A DNA stretch of 64,000 nt from Clytia hemisphaerica (lineage: Eukaryota > Cnidaria > Hydrozoa > Leptothecata > Clytiidae), in NCBI GenBank assembly GCA_902728285.1, contig CACVBU010000732.1, forward strand, positions 2,043,926 through 2,107,925. The letters are read 5' to 3'. Made by a program: the position numbers and the translations under genes. Positions 56,590 through 64,000 of this stretch are shown here, piece after piece. Positions within the stretch are counted from its first letter, which is position 1. Every line of letters starts with the position of its first letter. The notes under the pieces are model-generated. The model saw only the letters and a program-made list of their open reading frames with translations, was not told where the DNA came from and did not search any database.

Positions 56590-57015
56590 TAACCAGAGTT
56601 TTAGCATAAGAGTCTCTTTGATTTATAGGTCAATATCTAAATAAAAAGATTTAGAAAAGCAGTATAAATTTGAAGGAAATTCTGCTTTAAAAGCCTTTTT
56701 TTATCAATATTATATGAGGAATTTTCACGACAGATTCAACGCCTCATACAAAATATAATTTTCATCGCTAATTGTTTTGGGAAAGAGTATTTTCCTCATG
56801 TTGGCCAAACATTTTGAAAACAATATACATTTGTTGGCTTTTTTGTGATTAACTTTTGATTAACTGCCTTTTTGCCTACTATTTGTTTTTATTTCATTTC
56901 TTAGTTCATATTTCATTTCTTAGTTCATATTTGTTTTGGTGTTACATCAATAATTTTTTCTGCTTCAATGTCCTGGCACATCTTCAAGTCGGTCGGTCGG
57001 TCATTAAAAAGTAAG
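56590..57015. other. No gene seen
   Basis: AT-rich; a direct repeat CATTTCTTAGTTCATATTT occurs twice at 56894-56932. Confidence 0.4.
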
Positions 57016-57370
57016 AATGTGGTCATGGTCATTTCGGTGGCTAGCTTTATGCACTTATGATTTCTTTCTTCTTTTAAAAGTTTTTTTCTATAAGTGCGTA
57101 GTAGTTCATGGCCATTTCGGTGGTTAGAATAAGCATGGCCATTTCGGTGGCTAGCTTTATGCACTTATAATTTCTTTCTTCTTCTTAACATTTTTTTTCT
57201 ATAAGTGTGTAGTAGTTCATGGTCATTTTGGTGGCTAGAATAAGCATGGTCATTTCGGTGGCTAGCTTTATGCACTTATAATTTCTTTCTTCTTTTAAAA
57301 TATTTTCCATGAGTGCGTAGTAGCAGTAGTAGTAATAGTAGTTCATTGTCATTTTGGTCGGTCGGTCATT
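57016..57370. repeat. 110-bp tandem repeat, 3 copies
   Basis: Units contain CATTTCGGTGGCTAGCTTTA (57030, 57140, 57251), TTTCTTTCTTCTTTTAAAA and GTGCGTAGTAGTTCATGG. The array is bracketed by GGTCGGTCGGTCATTAAA at about 56988 and 57357. Non-coding. Confidence 0.8.
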
Positions 57371-58050
57371 AAATTTCATCGGATTTTTTAAGATCTAAAT
57401 TCCAATGGATCAAGCCAGAACTGGTCAGAAAGATGAGTTGGTCGGTGGACACGAACAGAACATATTATTGACGGTTGCTTTCATATTCAATACTTTTTGC
57501 TTGAAATTTTTAGATTTTTTGAGCTACACATTAGTCAAAAGTTTGAATTTCACCTATGTTTCATTACAGCAAATTTATAAAATTCGACACTTCCTTAATT
57601 TTGAAAAAATTTCAGTTTGTCACGTTGCCATAGAAAACACCTGTCCAGTCATCCGCGTTTTGTGGAGTGATCGGCTAAAGGAATGCTTGCGTTGTAAGCA
57701 ATCTGGTTTTCTTTTTTATCCTGATTAAGATTACATTTTGGTCTAGAAATCTTAAAATGCACTGTAGAGAAACATTGTTGATATTTAAAATGATGAACGA
57801 TATTTCTAAACTTTTTCCGTGTATTATATTTTAAACATTAGCTTTTATGACTTTAAAGTGTTCTTTTTGTTGAACATTTAGCAGTTAGTTTATTTTGTTG
57901 CCAGCTATTATATATATGTCTTAGAAATATTTTAGATTTTTAGCATTAAGTGATGACTTTTTAAAACTGTGTTATTTTGTTGTTGTGTCTCTTTTGTCTG
58001 ATACAATGAGGGTGATGGTGCCAGTGCACAGTGCAAAATTCTTGTTTTTC
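57371..58050. other. No gene accepted
   Basis: A plus-strand frame at 57405-57728 has a pyrimidine-AG acceptor-like site inside (TTTCATTACAG) and the phrase RLKECLRCKQSG, but no recognisable domain. I leave it unassigned. Confidence 0.3.
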
Positions 58051-58109
58051 TTAGCACAGGAGACACCGCCATACATTGTAAGGTGTAGTACGGTGGGCGC
58101 GTACGAAGA

Positions 58110-58345
58110 TAACATTTGATCTGACAATATTGGATTCTAATAATTTTTTTAATTTCTCTTTTTTGATCAAGTTCCAATTTGTCAATAAATCATGTATCGT
58201 CTCTTTGGACGTTCGTTCTAATCCATTGTTTACAAGTTCAAAACGACTGCCCAATAGTATATTAGGAACATTAAAGGCTATAGCCGTATACATATAATAG
58301 GGGTCGTAGTTTGTGGCACTTCCATGGTATACGCGGTTTGAAAGT
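58110..58345 (-). pseudogene. Unidentified coding-like exon
   Basis: Minus-strand frame with steady protein-like content: ILSNRVYHGSATNYDPYYMY, TAIAFNVPNILLGSRFELVN, NGLERTSKETIHDLLTNW, NLIKKEKLKKLLESN. It runs into the GACACCGCC MITE end at 58105, which probably truncates it. I do not recognise it. It may belong with the two minus-strand pieces at 58852-59096 and 59171-59394. Confidence 0.35.
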
Positions 58346-58851
58346 ATAGCTTAAATGTTGTTTTGTTTTAAACAGCAAACGAAAGTGAAATGAAGACATC
58401 CTGTTCTTTTTGCAAACAAAAAGATTGCAAAGAAGTTTTCGAATAAATTCACAATAGAATGTCTTCATTTAAAAATAGAAACACTCGATTTCATTTAAAA
58501 GAAAAGAACATTCTTTTTTTCTTTCAGTTTTATTAAAGTTTTTTTTTATTATAGTCTCTTTCATCACCAAAATGTGGTATATATAATAAGTATGTACATT
58601 TTAAAAATCTTTTGTGAAGCATAAAATAAAATAAATCTTTTCGTTTTTCTTTGTCTTAAAAAATTAAAAATTAACGAAGGAAGAACATCTATCTTGCTTT
58701 AACAAGCACAGAACAAGTGACGGAAGGAAGGGGGATGTCTGGGGAAGGGCGGGAAATTTTGTTTGTAAATTCACGTTACCGTGACTGACCCCTCAACCCG
58801 TCCGCGCCTAACGGCCGGGTCTAGGGCCCTTCGCGGAAAACGTCTACTTAC
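58346..58851. other. No gene seen; GC-rich patch
   Basis: 58770-58850 is GC-rich (ACCCGTCCGCGCCTAACGGC) in AT-rich surroundings. ATGAAGACA / TGTCTTCAT form an inverted pair at 58390-58466. Confidence 0.35.
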
Positions 58852-59096
58852 ATCGTGAGAATTGACAAGGAGATGACTTCGTCGCAGGTTAGAAAATGGG
58901 AGTCCCCAAAAATGTAAAAGTGTTTTTGTGTTGTTGAACATTTCTTTGTATTCACTTTTTGAATATATTTTATGGGGCAAAATCACTTTTGGTTTTTGTT
59001 ATGATCCAGCAAACCACCACAAATTTCGATTGTATGGGAAGTTCCACCCATTAAAGCAGTTAGCAAGTAGCGTTTTGAAGTCCCGTTTTTCATCAG
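58852..59096 (-). pseudogene. Unidentified exon, one frameshift
   Basis: Acceptor TTTCCTCAACAG (minus strand) and donor CACGAT/GTAAGT bound a 245-base segment. It reads LMKNGTSKRYLLTALMGGTS, HTIEICGGLLDHNKNQK, then after a one-base slip at an A run ILPHKIYSKSEYKEMFNN, TKTLLHFWGLPFSNLRRSHL. Both splice signals and the composition look genuine; the family is unknown to me. Confidence 0.4.
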
Positions 59097-59170
59097 CTGT
59101 TGAGGAAAGTCATTTTTCATTTGTTATTTTCTTGACAAAATGACACCGATCAACAAAAATTTTGATTGTA

Positions 59171-59394
59171 TTATAAAAATTGACGATTGCGAAAAGCATG
59201 TGCGCCTCTGGAAGATCGATTTAAGAGGGATTTATATTGTTTATTGTGGAATTTTCCTGGATTTTCATTGTTAATTCTTTTGTCTTCTGAGTCTTTTGAC
59301 ATTTCAATGAAAACATTACGTATTTCAGTCTTAGTTTCGCGAATATTTGCTAGGCCATATGGCTGAGCCATAGAGGTAGGCCAGGTTTTCAACT
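59171..59394 (-). CDS. Possible unidentified exon
   Basis: Minus-strand frame after TTTTATTTGGGTTAG: LKTWPTSMAQPYGLANIRET, KTEIRNVFIEMSKDSEDKRI, then a basic, Ser-rich end RSSRGAHAFRNRQFL and TAA. Protein-like composition but no recognised domain. It ends 75 bases before the exon at 58852-59096 on the same strand. Confidence 0.3.
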
Positions 59395-59407
59395 AACCCA
59401 AATAAAA

Positions 59408-60118
59408 CACTCCATGGCTCCGAATGGGGTTCTAGGTCCCCCCAACAAATTTAGGTCCCCCCTACGATTTAGGTCCCCCCACTTTTCAGTAAGGTTCAGG
59501 TCCCAGTTGAAATATAAAGGTTCAGGTCCCTGCAAAAATTACTTTCAAGGTTCAGGTCCCAGCAAAAAAAGCTTCTGTCAGTTCTGGTAGTATTATTACT
59601 AGTTTTTTTACGTATCAACATGGCACGTCAACCAACTGAGGAAGAGAAGAACGAATTCATGTACATCATAAAAATGCATAAATATTTGGTTACATATCTT
59701 GGCAAAATGCTGATTATACAAGCCACGATGATAATAAATTTCAAGAACCTGAACTACCATGGGCCCCGGGTTGGGATTAAAAGTCGGGGGTCCAAATTGA
59801 AAATTTAAATAAATGTTGCCCACCATGGTTGGGCAACGAGAAAATTTTGGAATTTTAAGGGTAGAAATCTGCCATTTTAGCCTACATTTTGATAGAATGT
59901 AAGAGATAAGTTCAATAGAAAAATCCTTAACTTATTAACCAAAACAATAGTGAGGGGGTATTTTACAGTTTTCTAATTAGCCCCCAGAACTTTAGTGCTC
60001 CCCCCACTTTTTTAGGTCCCCCCTGAGTTTAAAAAATGAGACAGCTCCCACCCACTTTTAGGCCAATTTAAGATTTACACCCCCCAAAATAAGTGGGGGG
60101 GGGGCGGAGCCATGCACT
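59408..60118. mobile_element. Possible TIR element rich in GGTCCCCCC
   Basis: A 14-base inverted pair, CTCCATGGCTCCG and CGGAGCCATGCACT, bounds the region. Inside, AGGTCCCCCC / AGGTTCAGGTCCC phrases recur near the left end (59440-59560), and GTGCTCCCCCCACTTTTTTAGGTCCCCCC-type phrases near the right. No target duplication is clear. The frames inside are not coding. Confidence 0.4.
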
Positions 60119-61440
60119 CTATCGTAATGTCTTCTTTTTGGACCTACGTGGAGGTCTTATAAATTAACCTGTGTCCATTCGTCCGTCTGTTACCAGCTCT
60201 TCTCAGGATTAGCTCATTAGTTTTTTTCTGATTTTTGGCACAATGATGCAAAATGGTAATACCCAAAATGTGATGGAGCCCGATTTTCATAACCTCGTAC
60301 CCAGGGCGATAAGCTTTCTGACATTAGATATGACGCTTAGGTAGGCTTCCTATTACCAGATAGCCTATTTGCATCTCATCATTTTCCCGCACACCCGCCG
60401 ACCGTTCGCCCTGGAATCGAGGTTGCGATTTTCAAAAATATATATTTTCCGGTCGCTAGAGGGCCGGAAATATGACGGAGAAAGTATTTTTTTCGGATTT
60501 TCTCGAGATTTTATCATTAGTTTTTTCAATTTTTTGCCAAAAGACGCGTAATAATAATTGTGTCCGGTTGTTCGGGAAATATTTTTTTCGGCTAGTAGAA
60601 CATGCCGGAAATCGCCGTTTTTGCAGATTTTCATTTGACTTTTTTCCTAACATTTCTTTGATTTTTCACTTAAAAACATTATTGATAACAATGACCACCA
60701 TTAAGCATGATTCAATTGTCAATAAAACTGATTTTCGAAGCCGGAACTTTCTAAAAATCGCCGGAACAGCCGATTTTCACCGGATAAAACGGTATTGCTT
60801 GAATTTCTCGAGCTGTACTTTATATTTTTTCATGAAATTTTGCACACTGATGCAAAATGGCACTTTTCTCCTTATTTCTATCTAACTTTCATCATATCAG
60901 GAAGGTCAAAGCAGCATCCAGCTTGTTCTTTACAAAATGATCAAAACGTTAAGTTGAGAAGATTTTTTTATCAACGGAGAAGTGCGAGGGTCAAATATAA
61001 CATATATTGGATACCCAGTATTAAGATTTATTTAGGTTAGCGTTTTGCTTAGAGGTGGAAAATAAATCAAAATATTTGTTGAGGTCATTCTTGGAGTGTT
61101 TGGATAATCCCCACAAAGACTTAGCAGCACTCCTTAGTTGCGAGTCCATATATATTTGAAAAGATTTCGTAAGGTTTGTGAGTTCTATATCATCGCGAAA
61201 TTTTTATTTCATGCTTTTTTTGCCGAAAAAAAAGGTTAAAAACAATAATCCCATTAAGGCATTAAATAAGTTTCTCTATAAAATTGGTTGGGGAATTTGT
61301 TCCTAAACTTTTGTTATGATTGGCGTTATTTTTGGCCCTAACTTTATCTCGAAATGGTGAGCTAGTGGCGGAAAAAGAGTTACCTGAATAGTATCATTAT
61401 TTTGTATATTTTTAGTCTCTTTTTTAAGATATACAGAAGC
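60119..61440. other. No gene accepted
   Basis: 60360-60880 is open in several frames on both strands, with CCGGAAAT-type phrases. The frames overlap one another and none resembles a protein. I see no repeat with other parts of the window. Confidence 0.35.
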
Positions 61441-61570
61441 TTAAAAACTATATTACATAGTAAGTTAAAAAATAAAACTATATAGTGGGTTAAAAAATAA
61501 AACTATATAGTGGGTTAAAAAATAAAACTATACGTGGGTTAAAAATAAAACTATACAGTGGGTTAAAATC
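61441..61570. repeat. 24-bp tandem repeat, 5 copies
   Basis: TTAAAAAATAAAACTATATA-GTGGG repeated with small changes. Non-coding. Confidence 0.85.
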
Positions 61571-62690
61571 ACCGAAATGCAAAGATAAAAAAATAAAAAC
61601 TCCATGTCCAACGTTAATGTTGATGTGTATTTCTTCTTTTTCCTGTTACATTTTCGTTTTTCGACAAGTCGTCTCTCAGCAGCCGCATGGCTAAATAAAA
61701 CAATCAACATGCTGAATAATCGAATGTAAAGAAAACAAGGCTAGAATGGCGCGAGACCAGCCTAGAGAAGCGAAAGCCCAGAAAGTGAAAAACTGGAATA
61801 AAACCTTTATCTCAAGAACTAAAAATGCTCCCTCATTTTAACGTTTCAAAAGACAAATCGAATCAAAAAAAAATAGTTTTTGAAAAATTGGGGGTCTGGG
61901 ATTTTGGATTTTTTCAATTTTGGGCCTAAAAGACCATAATCTAACCATTGAATGACTGAAATCATCCAAAACTTGTAAAATATAGAAAAAGATTTGTTCC
62001 AAAAACTTCAAAATTTTAGCTAGAAATCTCTCAAAATAAGTGATCTTAGTTGTTCAGCAGTATCTTAAGATCAAGCATGTTGATGGCCTGATTTGCTTAT
62101 TTCTTGTCCCATTTTCTACGCTTTTAAGTATACAAAGTATATATTAAAGTATACAAAAGGATCTAAAAGTGATTAAATACATTTTGTAGTCATATTTTGT
62201 AGTATGACAACTGCTCTTTACTTATTTTTTTGTTGCAAAACGGATGATTGAAACAGTTGTATTTTTATTTAATTCGCAAAAATTTCTTCCGCGAAACACG
62301 CAATTTTTGAGAGCTCAATTCGCGAAAATTTCTTCCCTTAAGGTAAGAGGGTGGTGCTTTAATGGACGGAATACGGTAATTACCTTTTGTAACTTTGGCA
62401 CTTTCCTCAGTGCTTTGTGAATGACGCTTTTTGCCACAATGACCTAAAAATTAAATAAAACACTTACTCAGATAATCAGATTAGATTACACATCCAACTC
62501 TGACATCTAAAGAAAGTTGACAAGATTCATCTCAAATGAGCAACACTCATGAGAATTGGTACGATTTTATCAAAATTCCATTAAACTTAATTCTTCAAAT
62601 CAAAACTATAATATATCCTAGAAACCTATCCTTTCTTTTTAAATATCTACTATGGAATATTATTGAGAGGATCTTAATATACCTGCATTG
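61571..62690. other. No gene seen
   Basis: AT-rich. 62120-62210 has short duplicated phrases (AGTATACAAA, CATATTTTGTAGT). A TTCGCGAAAATTTCTTCC phrase occurs twice near 62275-62335. Confidence 0.35.
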
Positions 62691-62693
62691 GCA

Positions 62694-62966
62694 CTGGCTG
62701 TTTCGTTTGTGTTGGCAGTTTCGTTTGTGTTGGCTGTTTCATTTGTGTCGGCTGTTTCATTGTGTCGGCTGTTTCATTTGTGTTGGCTGTTTCATTTGTG
62801 TTGGCTGTTTCATTTGTGTCGACTGTTTCATTTGTGTTGGCTGTTTCATTTGTGTTGGCTGTTTCATTTGTGTTGGCTGTTTCATTTGTGTCGGCTGTTT
62901 CATTTGTGTCGGCTGTTTCATTTGTGTCGGCTGTTTCATTTGTGTCGGCTGTTTCATTTGTGTTGG
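62694..62966. repeat. 18-bp minisatellite, about 15 units
   Basis: The unit is CTGTTTCATTTGTGTYGG. Being a multiple of 3, it is open in several frames on both strands (QPTQMK on the minus strand, AVSFVL or LFHLCW on the plus strand). No flanking signal marks one of these as a real protein. Confidence 0.95.
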
Positions 62967-62974
62967 CTTTTTAT

Positions 62975-63365
62975 AAACAATTATAAACAATTCTTTTATC
63001 GCAAGCCTTTTGAGCAAAATTCATCATAATACATACACATACCTTATAGGTACAAAAATTGTTAATGTCAACTTTAGTCTCTCTCAAAATTATGTGGACA
63101 CTTTACTTTTTTAAATTCTCTCATTTAGATTTTTCTAGGCCATCTGTAAAAAATTGTATGTTTCTAGTCCGCGGGTGAGTAAAGAGTGATTTCTAAACCA
63201 GTAGAAAAATGTTCATTTTTTTAAATTTCAATCAATTTTTAAATCAATTAAAGTATTCTGCAAAAACTTTTCTTTCCAACAGTATAACTTTTTAATATAG
63301 TATGAATGGGTGCTGAAAAATTCTCAAAAAAGTAATAAAACGTAACAATTCAAACCATAGCTTAC
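62975..63365. other. Intron side of the minus-strand exon; no gene
   Basis: AT-rich sequence without accepted frames; on the minus strand it follows the GTAAGC donor of the next exon. Confidence 0.4.
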
Positions 63366-63606
63366 TTTTAATTTTTGTGACAATATCATCATCTATTGAA
63401 GCCAATTTGATATGGAAGCACGGCTTTTGCTTACCATCCACCCAGTACTTCAGAGTACGCCTCATGCACCCATTTTGGGCAATAAATTTCTTCACACTTT
63501 TGTGAGTTTGATTGCTTAGCCCCTCACAAATCTTCGTGTAGTTAAACATGAGCACCTCTCCACATGAAGAACAGTTGCGCGCACTAATGCGCAACCATGG
63601 AAACTT
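63366..63606 (-). CDS. Internal exon of an unidentified protein
   Basis: Bounded by acceptor TTTATTTTAG and donor AAAA/GTAAGC on the minus strand; 241 bases, open throughout. Peptide: KFPWLRISARNCSSCGEVLM, NYTKICEGLSNQTHKSVKKF, IAQNGCMRRTLKYWVDGKQK, PCFHIKLASIDDDIVTKIK. C-x2-C and two later Cys could bind zinc. I do not recognise it. Its partner exons would lie left and right of this position on the minus strand; none was found inside the window. Confidence 0.5.
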
Positions 63607-64000
63607 CTAAAATAAACAATGAATAAGCAACCCGATAAAAAAATTATTCAGATATAAATACAAAAAAATGGAAACAATAGTAAAATACGCGGACAAGTCA
63701 CAAGGATACCAAAACTTATTTCATAAGAAACCAACACATTTTTGACATGTGCAAAAAATAATGGGGGAGGGAATAATGCTATAATATTGAGAAAATTCAA
63801 CTGTTTCTTTATTGGTTGGAAAGATATCAGAGATTCTAGTTTTCAAAAAAAGCCAGCCTTTTACCTTGTAAAATTGGGTTTAATTTTTAAAATTCACCAA
63901 ATGTGGGTTGACAAAAATTATTTTTAAAAATGAGGCTAAATATAACTTCTGAAACTTTAAGACAATAGCAGCAATTCAAAACCTTAAAAATAAATTTACA
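63607..64000. other. No gene seen
   Basis: AT-rich; one weak frame at 63742-63927 without signals. Confidence 0.4.

Noticed and set aside
60365-60885. Up to 137-codon frames on both strands
   Set aside because: Mutually overlapping, low-complexity F/I/K-rich, no family and no signals.
62536-63029. Repeat proteins MKQPTQ / AVSFVL / LFHLCW
   Set aside because: Chance open frames of an 18-bp minisatellite, open on both strands at once.

Overview
The window is AT-rich nuclear DNA of an animal. Coding sequence is short and scattered and is split by GT-AG introns. There are no bacterial-type operons, and repeats dominate. The best coding matches are to repeated protein families I know from cnidarian (and partly sponge) genome annotations: LINE and Penelope-type retroelements, a tyrosine-recombinase element, and integrase-type DNA transposons. 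A cnidarian is the most likely source; this is inference from protein resemblance, not proof.

Layout. 0.5-3 kb is a 2.45 kb fold-back element with two ~1.17 kb arms, flanked by TTAA. 3-10.6 kb holds dispersed duplicated blocks (A, B, C) and a 53-bp minisatellite. 10.6-22.2 kb is a tandem array of ten ~1.25 kb units, each a TTAA-flanked TIR element plus a spacer, cut by an assembly gap at 22161. 23-28.7 kb carries copy 1 (+ strand) of an uncharacterised multi-exon gene family. It is followed by a hairpin MITE and the 3' end of a Penelope-like element with a hammerhead-like motif.

30.1-36.0 kb is copy 2 of the same family (- strand), split by a LINE. 36.3-43.4 kb is an inverted, decayed partial copy 3 (+ strand), interrupted by a complete 5106-bp DNA transposon with long TIRs and a 6-bp target duplication. 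That transposon carries an intact RING-like gene and a broken DDE integrase, and it holds a 312-bp MITE with an 8-bp target duplication. A tyrosine-recombinase fragment follows copy 3.

44-50.5 kb contains a lone start exon (- strand), a fold-back with tRNA-like modules, a PHD-like ORF1 fragment, a 61-bp minisatellite of about 31 units, and a LINE reverse transcriptase relic. 50.5-54.9 kb is the best gene of the window: four exons joining a transposase-like DDE core to a tesmin/TSO1-type CXC cysteine domain, broken only by one apparent single-base homopolymer indel. 55-64 kb is mostly TIR elements, small tandem repeats and a few unidentified minus-strand exons.

The common theme is mobile-element turnover. 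Several unrelated elements used TTAA targets, and three repeats (array, MITE, minisatellite) are nested in one another. Almost every open frame shorter than about 100 codons here is noise.
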